Of a DNA stretch of 64,000 nucleotides, positions 54,719-64,000 are shown in pieces. Positions within the stretch are counted from its first letter, which is position 1. Every line of letters begins with the position of its first letter. Under the pieces are notes generated by a model. The model had not been told where the DNA came from, did no database searches, and saw nothing but the letters and a program-made list of their open reading frames with translations. The position numbers and the translations under genes are program-made. Origin of the DNA: Adineta ricciae (taxonomy: Eukaryota > Rotifera > Eurotatoria > Adinetida > Adinetidae); the NCBI GenBank assembly GCA_905250025.1, contig CAJNOJ010000014.1, forward strand, positions 441,624-505,623, read 5' to 3'.

Positions 54719-55659
54719 ATGCCATGTTCTTGGTATTGTTGTATTGTAAGTAATTGCTGAACTTGTATAAATAAATAATCTACTTGGCTTTTGTCTAGTA
54801 TCGATGTTGCTGTTGTCAATGCAAGAGTAATGCCGATGGATTGGAGAATGGTGTTGGTGGAAACAAATCTTCTGGAAGACAATGGGATAATTATATAGAT
54901 TCACGATATGATACATTAACTGGTTCTCTGATTGTTGCCTGGGAAGAAAGTGAAACATGCTTCGAATACATACATCGATCTCTTCATATCCTCAGTATCA
55001 GTAGTAAGAAGAGAAAAACTGACATTGAATCAGAGAATTCGTTTGATGAATCTGGTATGATTTCTTTTAGTTCCTATTATCCTCGTCGAAACTATGATGG
55101 TGCTTATTTTTGGTTTAATGTTCGTGTTTGGTTTGTGATCATCCTTGATCTTTTTCTTTGATCTTCACACTTGTTTTTCTTTATCTCAGGGTTTAAGTAC
55201 TCCAATGAATGTCCAAAACAACAATTGCTGATTATTTATCATCTCATTGGTGGTGGTGTCGGTTTCTTTTTTTGGCTATGGTTAATGTTGCGAGCATTAC
55301 GTCGACGACGATTAGAATCCGGTCTTGAAGACGACGATGACATTGACTACGACGCTCATGTTGCAGATAGTTCCGGTGGGCAAAGACTCAAAGATAACGG
55401 TATTTGGTTTATGGAATTGTTAGCCTTTATCTTCATTGTCATTGCTTTTTCCATGGGAAATTATTGGACATGGTCCATTTTCTGGCCAGCGAAAGACATG
55501 ACGGAAACTCAACCAATCGATTGGTGTAATCACTCGCTGTATATATTCTCCTTAGTTTCACTCGGAGTTATCTATGTACTCGTACTGTTTGTTATCATAT
55601 TCACCTTATCATTTATTATCTTTGCAAGATACTGTGCTCGTGTTTTAATTCAAGAATGA
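54719..55659 (+). CDS. TMEM272-like four-helix membrane protein with Cys-rich N-terminus
   Basis: Four exons joined by frame. Exon 1 (ATG 54719) gives MPCSWYCCI and exon 2 continues YRCCCCQCKSNADGLENG. Together they form a cluster of nine cysteines, a likely palmitoylation site. Exon 2 ends LHILSIS; exon 3 supplies PIILVETMMVLIFGLMFVF (first transmembrane helix). Exon 4 supplies KYSNECPKQQLLIIYHLIGG with helix 2, then RRRRLESGLEDDDD, helix 3 (WFMELLAFIFIVIAFSMGNY), WCNHSLYIFSLVSLGVIYVL and helix 4. The NECP-x(6)-Y-x(4)-G motif and the GNYW/WCN-x-x-LY signatures match the TMEM272 family, whose function is unknown. The N-terminal exon is the least certain. Confidence 0.68.
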
Positions 55660-56455
55660 AGGAGTGATTTGATTAAATCTTTAAAAATTTATCACATGAT
55701 AATTGTCAGGTGCTAAACAGAAAAATATTCCGCTCAAAATTGCTTTTTTGATTAAAGCAATATCCATGAAAAAGATTTGAATAGGTCTTTTCAATTATTA
55801 ATCATGTCTAATTCGAAGAAAAAGAGCGATTTAACTCAATCATGGCATGATTGACAATAGTTACTGAAGGCAAAGTGAATGGTGTTTTAAAAGAAAAGAG
55901 TTGGCGCACTTCCGGAGTTTGATTAGTCTAAAGAAGAAAAGAATGACAAAGCGTTTCGAAAGTATAAAGCAACTTATTATTATAATATAGGAAGGGTATC
56001 GGCGAAGTACGACAAAATTGATTGATGAAAGTACGAGCTTGAGACGTAAAAGTACAAAATGCAGAGAACACTTATCAATCTAAATTCGCTTTATTAATCG
56101 TAATCATTACTCGCAATCTGTCTGATTTGATTTCGACAGATGGCGCTCATCTGTAATCGACGGTTAAATTAGGTGCAATGAGAAAATGTCTTTCCCATCG
56201 TTTTTGTAAATTAATTCCTATTTTACTGCGAAGTCATTACTCATGTAGCATCGAATATGTTGAAAACCCTTGCATCAACAACTGTAACTCGACAGACGGG
56301 ATAGGTGATCCATGATATACCATGTATTCTTCCAAAACTCTAGTTCAAATAATTTATAAACAAGTCAGTCAAGTTTTCAGTTACTATCATCGGATAAATA
56401 TGCTAATTATTTGATTTCTATTCTAGATCTCGTAAATAAGGTTTATCGAGTCATC
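55660..56455. other. Spacer, eL24 promoter region
   Basis: About 800 bp with no exon recognised. A ttctattctag acceptor about 30 bases before the eL24 ATG marks either a 5'-UTR intron end or a trans-splice site. Confidence 0.5.
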
Positions 56456-57156
56456 ATGAAGTAAAATTTCTCATCAAACTTCTCTGCTCATCATTGATTA
56501 AATCGCGCTTTTAGACTCGAAATTTGCAACTACAGCGGCTATAAGATCTATCCTGGTCATGGCAAACGTGTTGTTAAAATCGACGGCAAGGTTAGTTTCA
56601 TTCTTTTGATTACAATCGAGTGAATACATTCGATGAGTTTTCGCTTTCTTCAAGGTACATATCTACTTGAACTCGAAATGTCAACGATCGGCTGATATGC
56701 GTCGAAATCCACGTCGTGTCACATGGACTGTTTTATATCGTCGAAAACATAAGAAAGGTGCAGCTGAACAAGAAATTAAAAAACGTACACGTCGTACTGT
56801 GAAATTTCAACGAGCTATCGCCGGTGCGACATGGAACGATATTCTTGCTAAACGTAACCAACAACCAGAATTTCGAAAGGCTCAACGACAAGATGCCATC
56901 AAGTATGTTCAGATCTTCGTCTTCTAGTAGAATTCTAACGCGTGGTTTTAGTGCCGCTAAACAAGCAAAGAAGGTCAAAGCACAGCAAAAGAAAGTTACA
57001 CAATCAACTGCTGTTAAGGTATGAATATGTTTACATTCGTACTCCATGTACACGTGTTTTATTGGGATTTTATAGGCTGGTAAACCAGTGAAGAAACCAG
57101 AAAAGATCCAAAAGACAGTTCCAAAAACTGGCCCAAAGAAGGGCACACAACGCTAA
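56456..57156 (+). CDS. RPL24: 60S ribosomal protein eL24
   Basis: Five exons encode about 158 residues. Exon 1 is only ATGAA; exon 2 gives [20 protein letters not shown]; exon 3 gives [54 protein letters not shown] and [18 protein letters not shown]. The last exons are Lys-rich and end GPKKGTQR. The order and spacing are those of animal/fungal eL24. The typical CxxC zinc motif of archaeal L24e is reduced, as in other animals (a Cys in EICNYSG and one in NSKC remain). Introns of 50-65 bp. A tiny first exon is common in ribosomal protein genes. Confidence 0.95.
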
Positions 57157-57633
57157 ATGATATATCATTGTTTATGCTGCCGCCCCGTTTTTCTTGTTTT
57201 ATACTAGCAAACGTTGCGTGCATTCATTGCTTGTATCTCTGTATATCTCATCTATTTTCTTTTCATACTGCATCATCATTCAATAGAATGAAATAAACAG
57301 AGAACGAAAAAGAAGAAGATCAATTGGAACCTTATGTTGACGTCATACGAATTTACACTTGATGAATCTATTCGAGATAATGATTTATTTTAGTAACTAC
57401 CAAGCAGTAGCATCGTTCTGCATTGATTTGATGAGATAGCGAGAAGTTTCTTGTGATAACTGAATCGATTAGTTTAAAGAGGGCGTTCTATGCTGTTTAT
57501 TATTATCTCTTTTTCTTTTCGGATGTGAATAGAGAAGAAGAAGAAGAAAAACTGTCTACGGCAAAATACACACTGAATGATCGAAAATGGGAGTAAAAAG
57601 AGCTATAATGTTTCGATTTCGTTGGAACTGTTC
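57157..57633. other. Spacer between convergent genes
   Basis: Contains the 3' UTRs of eL24 (+) and ATP synthase F6 (-), with a short GAA run near 57534-57550. No gene seen. Confidence 0.5.
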
Positions 57634-58245
57634 TTAACCAGGCAAAACACCAGGTGACTTCTGATCAAGTTTCTTTTGTTCTTCGGCGCGTTCAGCTTCT
57701 TTTCTCGCTAAGTATTCTGGCGACCATGAACCATATGGGCCTGTATATTTCTTAATATCTTCTGGTGTTATTTTCATTTCTTTCTTGATGATTTCCTTCG
57801 CTTGTTTTTCAATAGCGATTTCGATTTGAGGTTCTATGAAATAAATGTTGAATAAGGTGACGAAGATGGAACTATTCGGTCTTTACCTTTGAAATCAAGT
57901 TTTGGTACGGAAAGAAGGTCTTCCGATTCGGCGCCGTAAGCATTTTTCAGTTTGTTAAGTGTATCTTCGAGACTTTTGCGAACTTCAGGCGTCGCATCTA
58001 CAAGACCATCTTTTGTTTGCCTAAATATCGAGAAAACGGGCAAAATTATTCACTAAAACGAAGTCAAATACCAACTTTCGTTTTTCATTATATTCACGGA
58101 TTTTGGTGATAAATAATTGTTGGATTGGATCCGTCACTTGTTGTTGCTTGCTTTGTTGGGCAAGGCTCGCACTCAATGATAAGTGTCGAGCAACAATCAA
58201 ACTGTATGAACTACGTAGTGATGAAGGAACACACCGGCTCAACAT
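57634..58245 (-). CDS. ATP5PF: ATP synthase coupling factor 6, mitochondrial, with C-terminal extension
   Basis: Subunit F6 of the mitochondrial F1Fo ATP synthase peripheral stalk. Three exons encode about 170 residues. The N-terminus (MLSRCVPSSLRSSYSLIVAR) is a mitochondrial presequence. The mature domain is diagnostic: TDPIQQLFITKIREYNEKRK, then GLVDATPEVRKSLEDTLNKL, KNAYG and KLDFKG followed by EPQIEIAIEK, paralleling the animal F6 sequence. The human protein ends about there (108 residues), but this one continues ~55 residues with KKEMKITPEDIKKYTGPYGS and a charged end, KKLDQKSPGVLPG. The start is the first ATG and fits the presequence; a ggttttag acceptor precedes it. Confidence 0.88.
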
Positions 58246-59299
58246 GATAGGATATCTAAAACCAGTCGAAATTTCGTGATTGAGATCAAAGTTAAACGAG
58301 AAACAAACTTGTTTTGTTTATTATTATCATTCTTCGTTAGAAATCTTGTTTTCTTTTCTACGACGAACCAATTAAAAGCTTTCCTGGAAAGAGGTCGCTA
58401 ATATCTTATCTTCGATGTAGAACTTCACGGATACGGTTCGATACACGAATCATTTCGTATACTCAAGAATTCTCAAACTTGACAATACTAATGCAGACGA
58501 TTCGTCGAATCAGAGAGACATCAATATTGATTAGCACGTCTTCTAATTCAAAGAGAACGCGCCCGGCACAACTAATATTTATTTATAAAAGACAACAAAT
58601 TTCTAATTAAATTCGAGCCGTACGTATGTTGTTTGACAATGATCTTTCAAAATAGAATTAGTCAAAGGCGGAAAACTGAGTATGTGTATTCTGTCTATAA
58701 GACATCTCTATTGGAGAAAAAATGTCTATAGAATGAGTTTAGTCCAATAGCATCAACGGTCTTGAAGCACATGATAAAATCGTTCTTATAGAGAAATTCT
58801 ATTGTTGACCTCTTGTGTGTATTTAATGATCTTTAGTGCAGGCTGTCGCTTGTCTTTCCAAATGATGTTTTTCTCTTTATTATCATCTCGATACAGCGTG
58901 TTTTTTTCTTCGAGTGATACGTGTAAAAAGTCTTTTGCTTGCTTTTTTTGCGTCCGTCAATCGACGATGAGAGAAAGATACTTAGATAAAATCGAGTGAG
59001 AATGTGCGTATGTTCCCGTTTTCAGTATGACCTTGTCTCATCTTTCTGTTTCTTCCAATAGCACTGGAGTATTATTGGATGTTTATTCTTTTCTATATGA
59101 ACGAGAAGTCTTGCACTGAGAACGAAAGAAGAAGCATGATGGAGAGAGATGGAGGAAAATATTCATCGACATAGATTAAATGAGAAGGAAGGAATCGGAG
59201 TTTCGTTCTGACTATATTTTAACTAGGCTAGGTTTTGTTTGACTGGTAGAAATCATTTGTCTACGTTTGATTTCTTCTATCATAGATTTTATGTTTAGA
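58246..59299. other. Intergenic between divergent genes
   Basis: About 1 kb of AT-rich DNA, no exon recognised. Contains promoters of ATP5PF (-) and the desaturase (+). The desaturase ATG directly follows a tttag acceptor. Confidence 0.5.
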
Positions 59300-61342
59300 A
59301 TGTCAACAAATATTCTTGAAAAGAAGAAGTATACAAGAAAACAAATAGCCGAGCGAATTGTCGATCATGGAGACTTGCTTGTCATCTATCTTAATAAAAT
59401 TTATCGTCTCAATGCGTGGATTAAACATCATCCGGGCGGAGAAATGGCTATTTTACATATGGTTGGCAAAGTAACTATTCGCATGAAGTACTTCGAGAAA
59501 GCATCAACAATTTTCTTCTAGGATGCAACTGATGAAATAAATGCGTATCATTCCGATCATATCCTACGCACGAAATTACCGTCGTTCTACTTCGGAGATG
59601 TCGATAATCAAAATTGTGGTGAATTTAAATCTCTGATTGCTCCTATTCAACTTGATACTCGCCGACAAGACATTAATAACAATCAGGTTTTAACAAGCGA
59701 AAGTTTAATGCATTTCGATGATGCGAAAATGATTCAAAATTCCGACGAGCATAAACATATCATACAAGCCTACCGACAACTTGACCATAAGCTTCGTTTT
59801 CTCGGTAAGACAACCAGAAAGAGGATCTCTTCTTGCCTAATTTGTTCTATGGATTTCAATAGGTTTATTCGACTGTAACTACTTCGATTATGCTCGAGAA
59901 TGCGTCCGTTATTTTTCTCTTGCGTTTTTGGCTTTTTATTTCTTCATGACAGCAACGAGATCCTGGCATTATTATTTATCTGCAATATTTCTCGGCGCTT
60001 TTTGGCATCAATTGACATTCACAGCACATGATGCTGGCCATTTAGCAATCACACATTCCTATCGAATCGACACATTCATTGGAATTTTTATTGCTAATGT
60101 CTTAGGTGGAATATCCATCGGTTGGTGGAAATATCATCACAATATCCATCATCTCGTTACCAACTCACCTGAGCATGATCCGGGTAAGAAAAGTTCCAGA
60201 TATCTGATGAATGTAAAGCGCCTGTCGGATATTTCAATGTGCATGTTGCCACAAAATTGAGATGAATAATTGATATGTATTTGACATATTCGCTATGTTA
60301 CAATTGAATTGATGATAATTATTATGAACGGATGTTTAGATATGCATCGAATCTGTCGATGATTATTACTCAAGGTAGAGCACAAACGCTAAGTTGTTTT
60401 TTCTGAATAAGACTTCAAGTCAAACTTCAACATCGTAGATAACCTTATTAGTAGCTATCGAAAATAATTGCTAGGTTAACTTATTATTCGGATATATATT
60501 TATTGCGGAAATATGAATACTAATGAAACCGTTCTCACGATGTTAGAAAAACATTGACTATATTCTTGATTCTATCGTTGCAAGCTGGATATTAGCACTG
60601 AGCTTGACCTCTAATCTTTCTTTTATTGGTTCATTTTTTAGACATTCAACATTTGCCGTTCTTTGCCATTACACCCCGGTTCTTTCAATCAATTTACTCG
60701 ACATATCACAAACGTATTATGTCATATACATGTATTTCAGCATTCATAGTGCAATTTCAACACTTAACTTATTATGTCATCATGTGTTTCGCTCGTTTTA
60801 ATCTTCAGATTCAATCCTATATTCATCTTTTCAAACATACAAACGCACCTTATCGTTTGATCGAAGTCTGTTGCATTCTAGCATATTGGTATTGGTATCT
60901 ACTTGCATTATCTTACATTCCAACATATCCGCAACGTTTTCTCTATTTACTTCTGAGTTATATGATAACCATGCCGTTGCACGTTCAAATAACGTTATCC
61001 CATTTTGGCATGTCAACAGAAGATTATGGCCCATGCGAATCGTTCCCAGCCAAGATGCTTCGTACAACAATGGACGTTGCATGTCCGACTTGGTTAGATT
61101 TTTTTCATGGTGGTTTACAATATCAAGCTGTTCACCATCTCTTTCCACGCATGCCACGACATCAACTACGTGCAGCGAGTTACTTTGTTAAACAATTTGC
61201 TGATGAAGTTGGTCTTACTTATCATATTTACGGTTTTGTTCACGGCAATGTGAAGGTCTTGGGCGTCTTAAAAGATGTTGCCATGCAAATTAAATTAATG
61301 CGAGATGTTGTGACAACAACGAATATATACGATCATCATTAG
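59300..61342 (+). CDS. Cytochrome b5-fused front-end desaturase (delta-8 sphingolipid desaturase type)
   Basis: Membrane di-iron desaturase that inserts a double bond in a long-chain base or acyl chain in the ER, using its own cytochrome b5 domain. Exons give about 490 residues. The b5 heme site is HHPGG (WIKHHPGGEMAILHMVGKDA, first exon junction). The three His boxes are HDAGH (about 60028), HHNIHH (about 60136) and QAVHH (about 61128); Gln at the start of box 3 defines front-end desaturases. Blocks SPEHDPDIQHLPFFAITPRF, FARFNL and LSHFGMSTEDYGP fit fungal-type delta-8 sphingolipid desaturases closely. Hydrophobic helices lie between the boxes. One intron (about 60185-60641) is some 450 bp, far longer than the others. 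Fungal-like affinity raises the possibility of horizontal origin. Substrate is inferred. Confidence 0.88.
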
Positions 61343-61949
61343 TGCACTTATTTTATTTTAATGATTCTAGTCTTCAGCTTCCAGTGTTATATTTCGTGTG
61401 GTCAATGTCTCTGAAAGATTTTAAGTCTAGTCTTTGATTTTGTTTTGTCTATGTGATTATACAATAAAGAATACGTGCTTGAAAACGAGATCTTTTCATC
61501 GAAACAGTTCTCTTGCCGAGAGACATGGTTCTTTCCGATACATTGCATTTCGATCCTACTACTTCGCGTAATCCAGTTAAAGAAATGATTTGCATAATAA
61601 ATTTTACTGTCGCTATACAATAATTAGATCACCCAATTACCGTTATATCAACTATAGGGTACTTACAACAACTAAATATAGTTATATTGCATAGCAGCGA
61701 AGGGAAACAGCTTATGTTGATCATCAGCGACATCTGTATTCGAAATGAAATTACGTAGTTAAAAATTCGCTTTTTTCGTCGGTAGTTTTTGCTTAAAGAA
61801 AAATTTTTATAAAGAGAAACGTCTGGTTTCATCATATCAATCAATCCGATCTGGAGTGATTCGGGTATGGTAACACTAGCCACTAGTCAGTTTCCTTACA
61901 ATTGAATTGCATTGGAAAATTCAGTCCTAGTAGGTTTTCTATCTCGCAG
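61343..61949. other. Spacer, nothing recognised
   Basis: About 600 bp of AT-rich sequence with no exon. A tctcgcag acceptor immediately precedes the next ATG. Confidence 0.5.
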
Positions 61950-63735
61950 ATGGAAGAACGAATTCATCAGGATATTCTCGAAGCCAAAGCACAATTTGAA
62001 GTAAAGAAAAGGCAATCTATTTCTGAAATGATGAATTCATTCTTGTAGAATCAAGATGCACAAACATCTTCATCAACGAATCCTTTGTCTCATTTTCGTT
62101 TTCGGGTTGTTCCTGATCTTAAATGTAACGAATTCGATAAGTCATTATCAAAAACTTCGAATATCTCTTCAGAATGGGATCATATTGTAAATTATGCACT
62201 AATGAACAAAAGTTTGACGAAAGATTCAAACATTCTCGACCGAATCGATTTTCGTTCTTTAGATTTTGAGATGTTCAAGCAATCTTTGTGGTTTATTCGT
62301 GATCAGGACGATATGTGTATTCGAAGAGCTTTGATTGCCGAGTATATTCGAGTGTGTTAGTTGAATTCGATCAAATTTTCATCGATCTATCTGTCCATAT
62401 TGTTTATTGAAAAGGTTGCTACACGACAGATGAAGCCGTGAACGATTGCATTGATCAATTACTTGAATATCTTCATCAGGATGTAAGACTCATCTCGAAG
62501 TAGAAATAAAACGAATGGTGAAAGTGAACTATGTTTTAGATTGAAAGCACATGGCAATATGATATTAATTTTCTATTCGAACTTCTACATATGGCTGGTG
62601 TGAATGTCGAAAAACTGAGTAGCTTATTGGTGGAACTAGGAATAAAAGAGTTATTGAATGAGTAAGATCAGATTTTAATAGAAGTTTTGTTTTGGTAGAA
62701 GATTTTCAATTATTTCTAGTGTTCAACTTATATTGAAATTGAATTATGATGATAAGACAAAGAGTCAAGCATCACAAAATCAGATAATTAACTCAATTAA
62801 ATGTGTATTTCGAATCGTTCTTTCATTATGTTACTTTCAAGTAGAAAAGTATGCAGAAAATTACCTAATAAATTTATGAAATTTGTTCTCTGATTAGATT
62901 GAAATCAAATTTATCCAATGATAATTATTTATTTTTATTTCTACTTGGTTTTTACCTACAACTAGATCGTCGTTTTCAAGATATTAATACTATTCACATT
63001 GCACGACGTTTAATGACAAATGCACTGACATTAATTACGACAACATATTGGAATGATAAAGTAACTCATGATTTCCAACGAAAAATCAACAATTATCTTG
63101 ACTTTCCTTCCAGCGTGATCTACTTGTCAAGTGTTTGTATGGTCTATCGTTGAAAAACGTCTACATCGTTGAATTATTCTTAAAAACCAATGAACGTACT
63201 GTTCGAATTCGTACTCAACTAGCGTTATTACATCTGAAACGTTTAGTAAACATGATTGAACACGAGAAGAAGAGCGAGGTAAGACAGAAATTTGTCATGT
63301 ACTTTCATATACGGATAGTTTGTACTTCAAGGCGATGATTATCGACGAAATTATTCAACATAAACTAAATCCACGTTTATTTGAACGACAAATCGATTTC
63401 ATCGATTGTGTTCGACTACTCGGAGATATAGTTGATAGTTATCCCATCGAACAAAGACTCGTAAAATTCATCTTTCTTAACATAAAACAGCGATGTCTTT
63501 CTCTTTCATTTTAGAAATGTATAGCGAAACTTTATGCGGTCATTCAACCTTATACGAAAACTACTCATGAAAAGCTGTTAACAGACGAAGTATGAAACTG
63601 ATTGTCATAGCGTTAAAAAACGAATTCCTCTTTTAGCATGTACTTCTACTTTTCGATGATTGGCAACGATGGGCTACTATGCTTAAACCATATATGAACG
63701 ATGACGATGTACAAAAACGTTTGAAAAGAAAATAG
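61950..63735 (+). CDS. SLF2/FAM178-like protein (SMC5/6 localisation factor type)
   Basis: SLF2 with SLF1 brings the SMC5/6 complex to DNA damage in vertebrates. About ten exons are inferred from ATG 61950 (MEERIHQDILEAKAQFE). Blocks are SEWDHIVNYALMNKSLT, ILDRIDFRSLDFEMFKQSLW, WFIRDQDDMCIRRALIAEYI, STWQYDINFLFELLHMAGVN, KLKSNLSNDNYLFLFLLGFY, CLYGLSLKNVYIVELFLKTN and TQLALLHLKRLVNMIEHEKK. It ends LLLFDDWQRWATMLKPYMND and a basic tail at TAG 63735. The pattern of helices, with the CLYGLS...TVRIRTQLALLHLKRL block, resembles the FAM178 domain by memory; this match is moderate. It is far shorter than human SLF2 because the long disordered N-terminus is absent. Alternative: an unrelated helical-repeat protein. 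Confidence 0.5.
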
Positions 63736-63825
63736 AACTTTCCATCTCTTATCTTGGATCAATTATAACAAATAGCAAATTTTGTATTATTTTCTAGATC
63801 AATAGATTGTTAAACCAGACGAAAA

Positions 63826-64000
63826 ATGAAAGGTCTGGTTACTTTAGTTACCGGTGGTGCGTCCGGTCTAGGTCTTGCTTGCGCGAAACGATTTTCTCGC
63901 CAAGGAGCACGAGTAATTATATGCGATCTACCGGCATCGAAAGGAAGTGAGGTTGTGCAGAAATGGGACATCATCTCTCAAACTTCAAGTCAAGAACTCG
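63826..64000 (+). CDS. HSD17B10: 3-hydroxyacyl-CoA dehydrogenase type 2 / SDR, 5' part
   Basis: Only the first exon is in the window. MKGLVTLVTGGASGLGLACA carries the short-chain dehydrogenase NAD-binding motif TGGASGLG (TGxxxGxG), followed by KRFSRQGARVIICDLPASKG, where Asp ends strand 2 and indicates NAD preference. The VKGLVxxxTGGASGLGLAxA start and the CDLPASKG segment match HSD17B10, a mitochondrial SDR that oxidises 3-hydroxyacyl-CoA and also serves in the mitochondrial RNase P complex. The frame stays open to the window edge. A ttctag acceptor lies about 28 bases before the ATG. Confidence 0.82.
   Translation, partial: MKGLVTLVTGGASGLGLACAKRFSRQGARVIICDLPASKGSEVVQKWDIISQTSSQEL

Noticed and set aside
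1-64000. tRNA, rRNA, CRISPR arrays, telomeric repeats
   Set aside because: I looked for cloverleaf-type A/B boxes, rRNA-like conserved blocks, regularly spaced repeats and telomere units and found none I could support. CRISPR is not expected in this type of genome.

Overview
The window is eukaryotic nuclear DNA. It is AT-rich and carries densely packed, intron-containing genes with metazoan-type products. Most introns are GT-AG and about 45-65 bp long. The gene set (LTN1, BUB3, CCP110, ETO/RUNX1T1 family, GATAD1, TSNAXIP1, PEX2, eL24, ATP synthase F6) points to an animal. Very short introns, small intergenic gaps, 3' splice-acceptor-like sequences just before many start codons, and genes of bacterial/fungal type beside animal genes fit a bdelloid rotifer best. 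That assignment is inference; no rRNA or mitochondrial marker is present.

Layout. 1.4-2.2 kb: a small single-pass membrane protein. 3.3-13.8 kb: a tight co-oriented run of LTN1 (ribosome quality control), RPIA (pentose phosphate), BUB3 (spindle checkpoint), TRAPPC6 (vesicle tethering) and an RRM protein. 14.2-14.5 kb: a TATA-driven Gly/His/Met-rich mini-gene. 14.5-18.5 kb: a gene desert. 18.5-26.3 kb: a SUEL-lectin/CUB receptor (+), then on the minus strand GATAD1, a short TSNAXIP1 homologue, a BLI-3/GSP26-type flavin-fold stress protein and a two-Ig surface protein. 28-31 kb: CCP110 (-), head to head with an unknown coiled-coil-type gene (+). 31.2-33 kb: a protein built from four zinc-finger-like modules. 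33.9-36.5 kb: a PARP-family enzyme with two PBZ fingers and a BRCT domain. 36.7-43.3 kb: a B-box gene, a four-TM protein, assembly joins, a broken gene carrying a small GC-rich inverted-repeat transposon, a second inverted copy of that transposon, and a truncated copy of the B-box gene.

43.8-47.7 kb: an ETO/nervy co-repressor, PEX2 and a decayed phosphoglycerate mutase. 47.9-50.6 kb: four consecutive related small genes (A-D) with shared intron positions; I do not recognise this family. 50.8-52 kb: ACOT8. 54.7-57.2 kb: a TMEM272-like protein and ribosomal protein eL24. 57.6-58.2 kb: ATP synthase coupling factor 6. 59.3-61.3 kb: a cytochrome b5-fused delta-8-type sphingolipid/fatty-acid desaturase. 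61.9-63.7 kb: an SLF2/FAM178-like protein. 63.8 kb to the end: the start of HSD17B10.

Genes mostly look like independent housekeeping loci. Loose themes are lipid/peroxisome metabolism (PEX2, ACOT8, desaturase, HSD17B10), genome maintenance (PARP, SLF2-like) and cilia/centrioles (CCP110, TSNAXIP1). Single-N joins flanked by near-identical direct repeats (one with a base difference) suggest unmerged overlapping contigs, so nearby gene models should be read with care. All spliced models were assembled by eye from frame, splice sites and family similarity.
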